Shown here piece by piece: positions 33,623 through 40,727 of a stretch of 60,113 nt of DNA. The notes beneath the pieces were generated by a model that searched no databases, was not told the origin of the DNA, and worked only from the letters and a program-made list of their open reading frames with translations. The DNA is from a virus, in the IMG/VR virus record IMGVR_UViG_3300042466_000580, positions 1-60,113 of that record; one strand, given 5' to 3'. Position numbers and translations under genes: made by a program. Within the stretch, counting starts at the first letter, position 1. The number at the start of each line of letters is the position of its first letter.

Positions 33623-33645
33623 CCCCTCTGTTCAGAGCAGAGGGG
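33623..33645 (+). ncRNA. intergenic hairpin of a third type
   Basis: CCCCTCTG-TTCAGAG-CAGAGGGG, an 8-bp stem between two genes, 15 bases after a stop codon and 46 bases before the next start. No U-tract follows. It takes the position that GGA modules occupy elsewhere. Confidence 0.4.
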
Positions 33646-33690
33646 AGAGTTGGGGATCGTTTGAGTTACACACACGAAAGGAAACGCACG

Positions 33691-33870
33691 ATGATTCTCG
33701 GGAAAAGCAGTGAACTGCGGAACTACAGGGGCTTTGTTTATGACGGCGGGCACGGCGGGCCGTATTGGATTGTCGGCTGCTTGTCGGCGGGCACGTTCAG
33801 CAACCTCGCTGACCTTCGCCGGTACGTTGACGAGAACCTTTGGGTCTGCCCAAGAAATGCTGGCGGCTGA
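33691..33870 (+). CDS. 59-residue early protein
   Basis: ATG at 33691 with AAAGGA upstream. Short, Gly/Tyr-rich (NYRGFVYDGGHGGPYWIVGC) with a helical end (LADLRRYVDENLWVCP). It resembles a small beta-hairpin plus helix protein. No family recognised. Confidence 0.5.
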   Translation: MILGKSSELRNYRGFVYDGGHGGPYWIVGCLSAGTFSNLADLRRYVDENLWVCPRNAGG

Positions 33871-33905
33871 CTGAACACACATCCCATTACACGACGAGGT
33901 GACGA

Positions 33906-34124
33906 ATGACCCTGAAAACGACGGTCGAACTGACGAGGGGTGAGCTTGGCATCCTTGCCGCTGCCACCCTTGGCGAGTGGACAGAGGCGGATAGGTTGCG
34001 GATAGATGGCAACCGCGACGGTTGGTATGACAAGAAAGCGAAGGAGCGGGTGGAAGTCCACCTGTACGAGACTGACAAGCTGTTCAACAAACTTAGGAAC
34101 CTAATCAAGGAGATGGACGCATGA
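33906..34124 (+). CDS. 72-residue helical early protein
   Basis: ATG at 33906 after GAGGTGA. Helical (VELTRGELGILAAATLGEWT; VEVHLYETDKLFNKLRNLIK), acidic. It is coupled to the next gene by ATGA overlap. Unknown function. Confidence 0.55.
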   Translation: MTLKTTVELTRGELGILAAATLGEWTEADRLRIDGNRDGWYDKKAKERVEVHLYETDKLFNKLRNLIKEMDA

Positions 34125-34405
34125 GCAAGCACACACCGGGACCGTGGGATACTGGGGCGGGCGACATGACTGTTCGCCTCAACCGTCTGGCCGATGAGAT
34201 TGCCAATCGGTTTGGCGACCACTCTGACCGTCAGGTCGAGGGCAATGCTGCCCTGCTCTTGGCTGCCCCCGAGCTACTGGCTGCGCTGAAGGAGGTGGCA
34301 GAAGGTTGTGAGTCCAGACTGCGAAAGGGCAAGGACAGCGGCGATCTGGAAACGCTGCGTCTGTGCCGTGCCGCAATCAACAAGGCAGAAGGGAGGGGTG
34401 AGTGA
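34121..34405 (+). CDS. conserved small phage protein (MSKHTPGPW type)
   Basis: 94 residues. It begins SKHTPGPWDTG and later has GNAALLLAAPELLAALKE. These two elements define a very widespread uncharacterised phage and bacterial protein group ('HTPGPW ... N--L-AAAPELL-AL'). Function unknown. 4-base overlaps with both neighbours. Confidence 0.75.
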   Translation: MSKHTPGPWDTGAGDMTVRLNRLADEIANRFGDHSDRQVEGNAALLLAAPELLAALKEVAEGCESRLRKGKDSGDLETLRLCRAAINKAEGRGE

Positions 34406-34470
34406 GCGACAACCTATGGGCCTTGCTAGTGGCGGGCCTGATGGTGCTGCACCTCATGTGTAGTGAGTGA
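34402..34470 (+). CDS. 22-residue hydrophobic micro-ORF
   Basis: GTG at 34402 overlapping the preceding stop (GTGA) with GGGAGG just upstream. Encodes a short hydrophobic peptide (LWALLVAGLMVLHLMCSE). The good ribosome site and coupling argue for translation. The short length keeps confidence modest. Confidence 0.35.
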   Translation: MSDNLWALLVAGLMVLHLMCSE

Positions 34471-34476
34471 CACACG

Positions 34477-34515
34477 ACTGTTCGGAGAACAGTTCACCCT
34501 GTTGGTTGGTATCGA
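34477..34515 (+). ncRNA. GGA-hairpin module 6
   Basis: ACTGTTC-GGA-GAACAGT (34477-34493) then TCACCCTGTTGGTTGG. The hairpin is identical to module 7. It is followed without gap by a terminator stem. Confidence 0.65.
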
Positions 34516-34548
34516 CCCTCGGCAATTCCGCCGGGGGTTTTTCTTTTT
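34516..34548 (+). terminator. intrinsic terminator/attenuator after module 6
   Basis: CCCTCGGC-AATTCC-GCCGGGGG (8 bp, one G-U pair) with TTTTTCTTTTT; the next ATG is 18 bases on. Confidence 0.85.
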
Positions 34549-34565
34549 CACAAAGGAACTTTGAC

Positions 34566-34979
34566 ATGGCGACGAGCGACATCATTGCGGCGATGGCAGC
34601 GGGCACCACGGCGACGGCAACCAAGACGGTGGGCAAGGGTAAGCGGGCGGTCGAGGTGACCATCACCCGTACTGCCCCGGCGGTGGTGGTGGTGGACGAG
34701 ACTGTGACCGACGAGCCGGTCAGCTACACCGGCAAGCTGCCAGTGGATGAGGGCAAGGTGGTAACCGAAATCCTCCCCGGCTTGTCTCTTGTCCGGTACT
34801 CGCGTGGCTACACGGCACTGCGGGTGAAGGGCAAGGCATGGGGTGGTAACAAGGTGACGATTGGCAGGCCGCTCTGGCGGGAAGACTTGCTCGCCCTTGG
34901 CCGTGCCCTCCTGGCGGATGCAGAGGGAGCCCTGTCCTACGATGAGGCCCACGGCAAAGAAGAAGTTGTGCCGTTCTGA
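34566..34979 (+). CDS. early protein of unknown function
   Basis: 137 residues from the ATG at 34566 (AAAGGA upstream). Ala/Thr/Val-rich first half (AAMAAGTTATATKTVGKGKR; APAVVVVDETVTDE), then a compact region (GLSLVRYSRGYTALRVKGKA) and a helical acidic end. No motif recognised. It is preceded by attenuator module 6. Confidence 0.55.
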   Translation: MATSDIIAAMAAGTTATATKTVGKGKRAVEVTITRTAPAVVVVDETVTDEPVSYTGKLPVDEGKVVTEILPGLSLVRYSRGYTALRVKGKAWGGNKVTIGRPLWREDLLALGRALLADAEGALSYDEAHGKEEVVPF

Positions 34980-35003
34980 ACACATACCACAAGGAGATTC
35001 GAC

Positions 35004-35495
35004 ATGGCAGCGTTAGACCCAAGGCCGGTGAAGGAAAGGATTCTGTCCAGCATCTCCAAGCCTGACGGGGAGGGCGGGTGCTGGGTTTGGCAGGGAGTAA
35101 CACTTCCCCGTGGGTACGGTCAGATCAGCGTCCACTCTCAAAGGCATTACGCCCATCGACTGTCTTACGAGACTTTTGTTGGGCCTATCCCTGACGGCTT
35201 GGACATCATGCACCTGTGCGACAACCCGTCTTGCGTCAACCCGGCTCATCTGACACCGGGTACACGCAAGAGAAACATGAATGACGCATCTTTGAAGGGA
35301 CGAGTCCCGCATGGGGAGAGGCACTGGGGTGCAAAGCTGACAGAAGACAAAGCGCGTGAGTTGATTGCGGTCAGGGATCGGGACGGTCTGTCTTACAGAA
35401 ATCTGGCCAAGCTGTTTGGCATCAGCACGATGCAGGCTTGCCGGATATGCACGGGAAAGAGGTGGGCTGGTCTTTCAAGAAAGGAGGACGAGTAA
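35004..35495 (+). CDS. HNH homing-type endonuclease
   Basis: 163 residues (AAGGAG upstream). CWVWQGVTLPRGYGQI, AHRLSYETFVGPIPDGLD and MHLCDNPSCVNPAHLTPGT form the HNH_3-type nuclease core. The C terminus has a KLTEDKARELIAVRD segment and an HTH-like LAKLFGISTMQACRICTG for DNA recognition. Related to the late-region copy at 14102-14578. Probably a mobile free-standing homing endonuclease. Confidence 0.8.
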   Translation: MAALDPRPVKERILSSISKPDGEGGCWVWQGVTLPRGYGQISVHSQRHYAHRLSYETFVGPIPDGLDIMHLCDNPSCVNPAHLTPGTRKRNMNDASLKGRVPHGERHWGAKLTEDKARELIAVRDRDGLSYRNLAKLFGISTMQACRICTGKRWAGLSRKEDE

Positions 35496-35704
35496 TGATC
35501 CGATTCGATTCCCCCATCCTCACCGCATCACAAGCGGCGAAGGTGGCGGGCTGTTCGGACAACTACATGCGGCGGTTGCTGGATGGCGGCAAGGCCACCG
35601 GGTACTACACCGGAACGGTCTGGCTGATGGAACTGAACGAGGCACTGAGGGTTCGCGGTGAACTTACGGTGCGGTCAATAGGCAAACGAAAGGCAGGCAA
35701 GTGA
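35495..35704 (+). CDS. HTH protein, excisionase-like candidate
   Basis: 69 residues, starting in a TAATG overlap. LTASQAAKVAGCSDNYMRRL is a clear winged-HTH/excisionase-type recognition segment, followed by LDGGKATGYYTGTVWLMELN and a basic C terminus (SIGKRKAGK). Small size and the presence of integrases in the genome make a recombination directionality factor possible; a transcription regulator is equally possible. Confidence 0.55.
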   Translation: MIRFDSPILTASQAAKVAGCSDNYMRRLLDGGKATGYYTGTVWLMELNEALRVRGELTVRSIGKRKAGK

Positions 35705-36048
35705 TGAACGATAGATACAGGATGTGTCACATGACGCCGAAGGTAAGCGTGGAGTTGGAGTCCGGGGACACAGCGGAGCTTACGCTCGGTGACTGCATGA
35801 GGGTGATAAACCAACTCATGCACCACAAGTTCCTACAGTTTGACGTTGACCTGCCGCGAACGCTGATGGGCAGGGATATTGCAGAGTGGGAACAGGTCGG
35901 TGTTCACGGGACTGGTGAGTCTTGCTGGCAGTACGAGGACGATCTCGACAACCTGACCATCACTCTCCAGCTTGACGAGATCACTGCGATTGGTGGCCTG
36001 CCCCGGGAGGAGTTCCGTAACATCCCTAAAGAGAAGGAGGTGGAGTGA
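35704..36048 (+). CDS. early protein of unknown function
   Basis: 114 residues from the ATG at 35704 (TGATG overlap). Acidic, beta-rich (VSVELESGDTAELTLGDCMR; DDLDNLTITLQLDEITAIGG). No motif recognised. Confidence 0.5.
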   Translation: MNDRYRMCHMTPKVSVELESGDTAELTLGDCMRVINQLMHHKFLQFDVDLPRTLMGRDIAEWEQVGVHGTGESCWQYEDDLDNLTITLQLDEITAIGGLPREEFRNIPKEKEVE

Positions 36049-36368
36049 TGGCAAAGAAGCCAAGCCGGGGCCGTGAGTACAAGGCGCAGCGTGAGTTCCT
36101 CATGCTGCAAGTACAGCGGGCTTTGATCCGGGGAATCTTGCGGCTGCATGACAAGGGCTGGACCCCCGACGAGATCGCAGCTTCGGTCGATGTGATGATG
36201 AAGGCCATCGGTGACACGATGGTCAAAGACCTTGCAACCAACGGGGAGATTGACCCCAAGACCTACGAGTTCACGATCCGCAGCGTGGAGTCGGTGATCA
36301 GCGCGGACAAGTATGCGGAAACCGTGGCCGATTGCTTTGAGGAAATGAAACGAAAGGAAGGTAAGTGA
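36048..36368 (+). CDS. helical early protein
   Basis: 106 residues, TGATG overlap at the start, with GGAGG upstream. Basic N terminus (AKKPSRGREYKAQREFLMLQ), then amphipathic helices (RALIRGILRLHDKGWTPDEI; DVMMKAIGDTMVKDL). The phrase GWTPDEIAASVDVMM has an HTH-like look. Function unknown. Confidence 0.5.
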   Translation: MAKKPSRGREYKAQREFLMLQVQRALIRGILRLHDKGWTPDEIAASVDVMMKAIGDTMVKDLATNGEIDPKTYEFTIRSVESVISADKYAETVADCFEEMKRKEGK

Positions 36369-36685
36369 TGAGAACGACGATGACTCTGGTGCTGGCACTG
36401 GTAGCTGGCACAGCGTTCGGTCAGTACCCCTATGCCATACCACCGGCATGGGGATACATGAATAAGAACGAGGCCATGAGGCAGCAACAGTTTGAGAATC
36501 AGCGGTGGCAACGTGAGCAGCGGGAGAAGGAAGCGAACTACCTATGGGGCGGCGACCCTATGGAGTACGCAGAGCGAGGTGCCCGCATTCGGATGATGAA
36601 GGAACAGACCCGGACCCTGCGGTTGCAGAATGACTACCGCGAGAAGACGGGGAACTTCCTCATCGACAACAATCCGTTCAGGTAG
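36368..36685 (+). CDS. exported helical protein
   Basis: 105 residues from the ATG at 36368 (TGATG overlap). Signal peptide at residues 1-19 (TMTLVLALVAGTAFG, cleavage before QYPY). The mature part is Gln/Arg/Glu-rich and helical (MRQQQFENQRWQREQREKEA; RIRMMKEQTRTLRLQND). An early gene encoding an exported protein suggests a superinfection or envelope function, by inference. Confidence 0.6.
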   Translation: MRTTMTLVLALVAGTAFGQYPYAIPPAWGYMNKNEAMRQQQFENQRWQREQREKEANYLWGGDPMEYAERGARIRMMKEQTRTLRLQNDYREKTGNFLIDNNPFR

Positions 36686-36711
36686 TTGACGTATACGCTT
36701 GTATACTGTAT
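36686..36711 (+). promoter_or_regulatory. putative promoter with GTATAC operator pair
   Basis: TTGACG (36686-36691) is followed by GTATAC-GCTT-GTATAC (36691-36706), and TATACT or TATCGT could serve as -10. The paired hexamers form a perfect dyad. It lies directly after a stop codon and upstream of module 7. It is the only clear promoter-like site I found inside the early region. Confidence 0.4.
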
Positions 36712-36725
36712 CGTGTGTGTGCGTT

Positions 36726-36764
36726 ACTGTTCGGAGAACAGTTCGCCCTGTTGGTTAGTAGCAA
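36726..36764 (+). ncRNA. GGA-hairpin module 7
   Basis: ACTGTTC-GGA-GAACAGT (36726-36742), then TCGCCCTGTTGGTTAG. The hairpin is identical to module 6, while the flanks differ. Confidence 0.65.
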
Positions 36765-36775
36765 CGATGGACTTG

Positions 36776-36813
36776 GCCCCGGCAGCACTTCGCTGTCCGG
36801 GGCTTTTTGTTTT
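36776..36813 (+). terminator. intrinsic terminator/attenuator after module 7
   Basis: GCCCCGG-CAGC ... GCTG-T-CCGGGGC, about 11 bp with one bulge around ACTTC, followed by TTTTTGTTTT. The next ATG is 21 bases on. Confidence 0.85.
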
Positions 36814-36833
36814 CACACCCAAAGGAATTGACC

Positions 36834-37703
36834 ATGACCCCTCTGAATAGTTCGATTGTCGAGCGTGTCCGTAACTTCTTTCCCGATGTGACCAAGCAGT
36901 CGCTGTTCTCCCCGGACATGCGGCCCACTCCCCACTGTGGCCTGTTCAGAAATGACACGGGAGCTTGCTTCGGTCCTGCGGTCAGTGCCAACTACGAGCT
37001 TCACACCACCGATGACATCTGTGCCTTGGTGGAAGCGAGCGAGCCGGTGCTGGGTGAGTGCGGCGACGTTCAGTTGGGCTTCCGAGATGGACACTATGTC
37101 TCCATCCAGCCCACCAAGGAGCATCTGTTTACCGTTCACAAGAACGACACGGTGTTCCCCCGGCTGATCGTGACGGCCCGCTATGGCGAGGCTTTCACTG
37201 CCACCATCGGGTTGTTCCGGGTGGTGTGCGGCAACCTCGCCATCTTCCAGAAGGTGGCGGGAACCTCGGTGCGGATCAGGCACACCTACTCCCTCCGCTC
37301 CAAGATGGAAGACCTCATCGAAGACTTCCACTCGCTGCGGAATGGGGTGGGCAACCTTGAGGTGGCGATCAAGGAGATGGCTGACCGCAAGGTGCGGCTG
37401 GCTGATTTCCTCGACGGCATCTACGGCACCCCGCTTGAGAGTGCAACGGAGCGGTCGATCACCATGCACCGCAACCGCACTGAGCAGATCGTGCGGCGGC
37501 TGATGCGTGAGCAGGTTGCATTGGGTGAGCCCACTGCAATCAACGAGGTCAGTGCATGGGCCGCGTTCAATGCGGTACAGGGATTCATCCAGCATGACTC
37601 CCGCCGCAAGGGCAAGCCGGGTGATTTCGACCGGGCAATCATGGCTCTGTCGGACGCGAAGGTTCTTCAGGCCCAGCACTTGGCCATGACGATGGCGGTC
37701 TAG
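36834..37703 (+). CDS. DUF932-like protein
   Basis: 289 residues from the ATG at 36834 (AAAGGA upstream). The central region (RYGEAFTATIGLFRVVCGNL, then AIFQKVAGTSVRIRHTYSLR, SKMEDLIEDF) and the helical C-terminal half match the DUF932/plasmid- and phage-type protein pattern, with the conserved 'R-VC-N' core. The family is common on mobile elements, without a settled function. It is the largest early gene apart from the recombinase, under module 7. Confidence 0.65.
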   Translation: MTPLNSSIVERVRNFFPDVTKQSLFSPDMRPTPHCGLFRNDTGACFGPAVSANYELHTTDDICALVEASEPVLGECGDVQLGFRDGHYVSIQPTKEHLFTVHKNDTVFPRLIVTARYGEAFTATIGLFRVVCGNLAIFQKVAGTSVRIRHTYSLRSKMEDLIEDFHSLRNGVGNLEVAIKEMADRKVRLADFLDGIYGTPLESATERSITMHRNRTEQIVRRLMREQVALGEPTAINEVSAWAAFNAVQGFIQHDSRRKGKPGDFDRAIMALSDAKVLQAQHLAMTMAV

Positions 37704-37715
37704 TCACAAGGCAGT

Positions 37716-37748
37716 GCGGGGCGGGGAGTGCGTTGCTCCTCGCCCCGC
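37716..37748 (+). ncRNA. strong intergenic hairpin
   Basis: GCGGGGCGGGGAG-TGCGTTG-CTCCTCGCCCCGC, 13 bp with one G-U pair, 12 bases after a stop. No U-tract follows, so an mRNA barrier or processing element is more likely than a terminator. Confidence 0.5.
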
Positions 37749-37768
37749 TGGCCACAAGGGGAACGAAC

Positions 37769-38077
37769 ATGAACAGGCTGACCGAATACCGAATGAGCGA
37801 GCGACGGCTACTGAAACCGGGGACACGATTCACCGCGAAGGGCGGGCCGGTCTACCAGTTAGCCGATGGGACTGCCGTGCCACTGGCATCACGCGGACCC
37901 TTTGAGTTCATCGCCTACTGTCAGGCGGATGGGTACGACTTTATCCAGGCACGGGATCGGGACGGGTGTAGTGCGGTGCTGCACCTGACAGGGGAGAGGA
38001 AGACTGCCAGCCCTGAGATTATCGGGCGACCTTACACGTTGGGGAAGGTGTTTCGTAAACAACCAAGGAGGAGGTGA
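37769..38077 (+). CDS. small SH3-like early protein
   Basis: 102 residues from the ATG at 37769 (AAGGGG upstream). RLLKPGTRFTAKGGPVYQLA resembles the first strands of small SH3-like phage proteins. Basic C terminus (GKVFRKQPRRR). Function unknown. Confidence 0.55.
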   Translation: MNRLTEYRMSERRLLKPGTRFTAKGGPVYQLADGTAVPLASRGPFEFIAYCQADGYDFIQARDRDGCSAVLHLTGERKTASPEIIGRPYTLGKVFRKQPRRR

Positions 38078-38078
38078 A

Positions 38079-38249
38079 ATGTTCAAGTTCAGATACAAGG
38101 ATGGGCTCGCTCAGACTGAGACTGAAATGATTCGTGCCCTGCGTTTGCGGGGCTATGCCGTTGTGGTTGTCAAGTCTGACGCGATGCGGCGAGGCTTTAT
38201 CGAAGAGGCTATGCGGAAGGCAGCAACACAGAAAGAGAGGGCGACATGA
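38079..38249 (+). CDS. 56-residue basic early protein
   Basis: ATG at 38079 with a strong AAGGAGG upstream, 1 base after the previous stop. FKFRYKDGLAQTETEMIRAL, then RGYAVVVVKSDAMRRGFIEE and a basic helix. It is coupled to the next gene (ATGA). No family recognised. Confidence 0.55.
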   Translation: MFKFRYKDGLAQTETEMIRALRLRGYAVVVVKSDAMRRGFIEEAMRKAATQKERAT

Positions 38250-38503
38250 TCGCACTGATTGAGATCGCGTTTCTATACTACTGGTGTAATACATTCAGCA
38301 CCTCGGCCAACGACGGTGCGACCTACCGGCAGCGGGTCAAGGTGACTGCCGCCATGATCGTGTTCCTCATTGTGGCTGGGCATTCCGCCAGCAAGGATTT
38401 GTTTGCCGTCCTCGCTGGCTGGGCGGTAGCCATAGAGGTGGTGTGTTTTGTCCTGGCGTTCCTTGACTATGACGAGCGACTCTTTCCCCGGGAGGTGAAT
38501 TGA
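38246..38503 (+). CDS. multi-pass membrane protein
   Basis: 85 residues. Two or three hydrophobic segments (IALIEIAFLYYWCNTF; TAAMIVFLIVAGHSA; LFAVLAGWAVAIEVVCFVLA) and an acidic tail. Holin-like in topology but encoded in the early region, so superinfection exclusion or another membrane role is as likely. Confidence 0.55.
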   Translation: MIALIEIAFLYYWCNTFSTSANDGATYRQRVKVTAAMIVFLIVAGHSASKDLFAVLAGWAVAIEVVCFVLAFLDYDERLFPREVN

Positions 38504-38700
38504 TGGACCCATACGAAGAACGAAGCGTAGCCCCAGTGGACCGCAACTCCCTGGAGTACCGGCTCTACCAGTTGGCTATCGCTTGCTACCGATACCTCGA
38601 CGCGAAGGACCCAAAGCAAGCTGAGTTGAAGCAGCTTTGCAATGACCTACCGCATGAGTACGAAGAGAGAAGATTCCGCGCACACCGAGAGAGGAACTGA
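38503..38700 (+). CDS. 65-residue helical early protein
   Basis: ATG at 38503 (TGATG overlap). Charged and helical (EYRLYQLAIACYRYLDAKDP; QAELKQLCNDLPHEYEERRF). No motif recognised. Confidence 0.5.
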   Translation: MDPYEERSVAPVDRNSLEYRLYQLAIACYRYLDAKDPKQAELKQLCNDLPHEYEERRFRAHRERN

Positions 38701-38702
38701 CC

Positions 38703-38933
38703 ATGACCACCGTAACCCTGACTGAGCGGCAGGAAGAAATCCTGCGGTACATTGCCAGCCACATTGACATCAATGGGTTTCAACCCAGCTTCAGAGAGAT
38801 GATGGCACGGTTCAAGATCAGGAGCCCCAACGGAATCAAGGGGCACCTTCAAGCACTGGAACGTAAGGGAATCATTGCGTCGAATTACCAAACCTCACGG
38901 GCAATTTCATTTAACTGGAAGGAGTGGCTGTAA
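38703..38933 (+). CDS. LexA-type DNA-binding protein without protease domain
   Basis: 76 residues. The whole sequence is the LexA N-terminal winged HTH: LTERQEEILRYIASHIDING, FQPSFREMMARFKIRSPNGI, KGHLQALERKGIIASNY, ending SRAISF. The S24 autoprotease half is absent, so it cannot self-cleave. Candidate transcription regulator, perhaps recognising the palindromes at 28626-28666 or the host SOS box. Its stop overlaps the recombinase start. Confidence 0.8.
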   Translation: MTTVTLTERQEEILRYIASHIDINGFQPSFREMMARFKIRSPNGIKGHLQALERKGIIASNYQTSRAISFNWKEWL

Positions 38934-39802
38934 TGCCCACATGCTTTCTTTATTCCAGGGTGTCAACAGAAGATCAAAATTTGTCGCCCGCTTGGCAAGC
39001 CGAAGTCTGCAAGAACCACTACGAGTTCAGCCTAAAGTCAAAGGGGTACGCACTGCACCCCGAAGTCTTTCATGACCACGGCGTGTCGGCCTATCATGTT
39101 GACTGGCGTGACAGGCCGCGAGCCCGTGAGATGTTCAACCTCGTCAAACCGGGTGACATCATCGTGGTGGCAAAGCAAGATCGTGCCTTCCGATCCAGCC
39201 GAGACAGAGAAAATACTTTCTACTTTCTCAACAAGGTTGGCATCGACATCGTGATACTTGATGCGATGCTCGACACTAGCACTGCCGCCGGGAAGTTTGC
39301 TGCGTCCGTGATAGCAGCGCAGTGCCAGTTTGAGTCTGACGTTAAGAGCGAAAGACAGAAGGCAGCCCACTCCATCCGGCGGCAGCGGAAGACACCGATG
39401 AAAAAGTTGCCACCCCCAGGCTGGAAGCTGGACAAGATGATTGACGAGCTAGTCCCTGACTGGGATGAGCGGCGGCTGATGGCCACGGTCTATGACCAGC
39501 GTGACAAGGGCTATCGCTCGGTGGCGGAAGCGGTGCGGGTACTCAAGGCGGCGGGCACACTGCGGGCCAATGGCTGCAAGTACACGCAGTCATGGTTCAC
39601 CAGGGCCTACTCTGTCTTCCTGAGGAACTTCCCTTGCGAAGGCTACCAATGCCACTGCCGGTCGGAGCATAAGGCAAAGGCTCACATGAAGGTGGGCAAG
39701 CTCGTCAAGAAACGGAAGGACCGGATTGCAAAGCTAGTCCGGCCTCACGACGTAGCTTCCCCAGCTTCGCAGCAAGTAGCTTCGCAGCCTGCCGGGTACT
39801 GA
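38933..39802 (+). CDS. serine recombinase (resolvase/invertase family)
   Basis: 289 residues from the ATG at 38933 (TAATG overlap; AAGGAG 8 bases upstream). Catalytic Ser11 in YSRVSTEDQ. Further family motifs are KPGDIIVVAKQDRAFRSSRD and DTSTAAGKFAASVIAAQCQF followed by ESDVKSERQKAA. The C-terminal half is a shorter basic DNA-binding region with a Cys/His cluster (CEGYQCHCRSEHKAKAH). It could catalyse integration, resolution or inversion. Its end overlaps the sigma-factor gene on the other strand by 98 bases. Confidence 0.85.
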   Translation: MPTCFLYSRVSTEDQNLSPAWQAEVCKNHYEFSLKSKGYALHPEVFHDHGVSAYHVDWRDRPRAREMFNLVKPGDIIVVAKQDRAFRSSRDRENTFYFLNKVGIDIVILDAMLDTSTAAGKFAASVIAAQCQFESDVKSERQKAAHSIRRQRKTPMKKLPPPGWKLDKMIDELVPDWDERRLMATVYDQRDKGYRSVAEAVRVLKAAGTLRANGCKYTQSWFTRAYSVFLRNFPCEGYQCHCRSEHKAKAHMKVGKLVKKRKDRIAKLVRPHDVASPASQQVASQPAGY

Positions 39803-40244
39803 TCCCCTTGGACTTGGCCATCTTGCGGATACTAACCCCCTCTATCACGCTCTCTGTGATCCACTCCCTGTCCTCGCTGGGCAGGGAGTGGAGGGCGGTC
39901 AGTATCTCGCTGGTGATGGGGTCATCTTCCAGCCTCTCGGGTGGCAGCCTTCTTTCAATGGCTGTTATCTGAATTCTGAATGCACTTCCGTTGCGACTAC
40001 GGATTTCTGTGCGGCACGACTTGAGAAGTTCGTGCATGATCGCCCGACTGAAGTAAGCCTTCGGGTCCCGGGCGGGATCGAACGTGCGGGCTGCCATCAC
40101 ACACGCCAGCCTAGCCGCCGACTCCAAATCCTCCCTGTCTACCACCTCTCTAAGACACGGGTAGTTCCCCATGAAGTAGTGCAGGCACGGGGCCACAAAC
40201 TCCAGGGCCCTCTCGGCCATAGCTTGCTGGTCTGGGGTGAGCAT
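39705..40244 (-). CDS. RNA polymerase sigma-70-like factor
   Basis: 179 residues from the ATG at 40244. A region-2-like segment (REVVDREDLESAARLACVMA, then FDPARDPKAYFSRAIMHELL) is followed by a linker and a region-4 HTH (LPSEDREWITESVIEGVSIR, KMAKSKGISTRQAAKLLAAK). The length and two-domain layout fit an ECF-type sigma. It would redirect host RNA polymerase; the repeated CGGGACATAAATA elements are candidate targets. It is the last gene of the leftward metabolism operon. Confidence 0.7.
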   Translation of the reverse strand: MLTPDQQAMAERALEFVAPCLHYFMGNYPCLREVVDREDLESAARLACVMAARTFDPARDPKAYFSRAIMHELLKSCRTEIRSRNGSAFRIQITAIERRLPPERLEDDPITSEILTALHSLPSEDREWITESVIEGVSIRKMAKSKGISTRQAAKLLAAKLGKLRREAGLALQSGPSVS

Positions 40245-40246
40245 AG

Positions 40247-40423
40247 TCACAGGCGCGCATGGGTTGCCTCCCGATACGTCCGGCTGCAATGCGATTCATA
40301 GCATTCCCGGCACCGGACATCTTCACTCGGCATACCGTATGGGTCAACATTGACGGTGGCCTTTTTGCCACAGTCAACGCACTCACCAGGGGACTCGGGA
40401 TGGCTTGTTTCTTCGCTTGCCAT
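40247..40423 (-). CDS. 58-residue zinc-ribbon protein
   Basis: ATG at 40423 with GAGGAG 7 bases upstream; overlaps the gene before it by 41 bases in another frame. Four-Cys site: GECVDCGKKATVNVDPYG, then VRCRECYESHC. A small nucleic-acid- or protein-binding zinc ribbon. The stop is 2 bases before the sigma-factor ATG. Confidence 0.6.
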   Translation of the reverse strand: MASEETSHPESPGECVDCGKKATVNVDPYGMPSEDVRCRECYESHCSRTYREATHARL

Positions 40424-40727
40424 GCGCGTACTCCTCTATCTTTTTACGGGCCACTTCGGGGGAAACCTGCAACAGTTCGCAGCAATCTTCCATAGTCACT
40501 ATCCCCACCCCACCCTTTAGCCACCGCTCGGCGGCAGCCCAGTCATCCCGCTGCTGCATGGCCCAGGAGCGGCAGGCAAAAGCCTCCACTCCCCGGGCCT
40601 GCCGGAATAGGTTGCGACTCTCGGCTATCTTCTGGGCGGCATCATGCAGGAGCCCCACGCACAGTAACCTCCAGCCCCCTTGCAGGGTCAGGTTGTCGAG
40701 GTGCCGTGTCTCTATGTCGCCAGTCAT
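40383..40727 (-). CDS. small protein with HTH-like C terminus
   Basis: 114 residues. A helical N-terminal region (GGWRLLCVGLLHDAAQKIAE; SWAMQQRDDWAAAERWLKGG) is followed by an HTH-like segment (MEDCCELLQVSPEVARKKIE) and a basic tail. It overlaps the upstream gene (ATGA). Possibly a regulator. Confidence 0.55.
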   Translation of the reverse strand: MTGDIETRHLDNLTLQGGWRLLCVGLLHDAAQKIAESRNLFRQARGVEAFACRSWAMQQRDDWAAAERWLKGGVGIVTMEDCCELLQVSPEVARKKIEEYAHGKRRNKPSRVPW

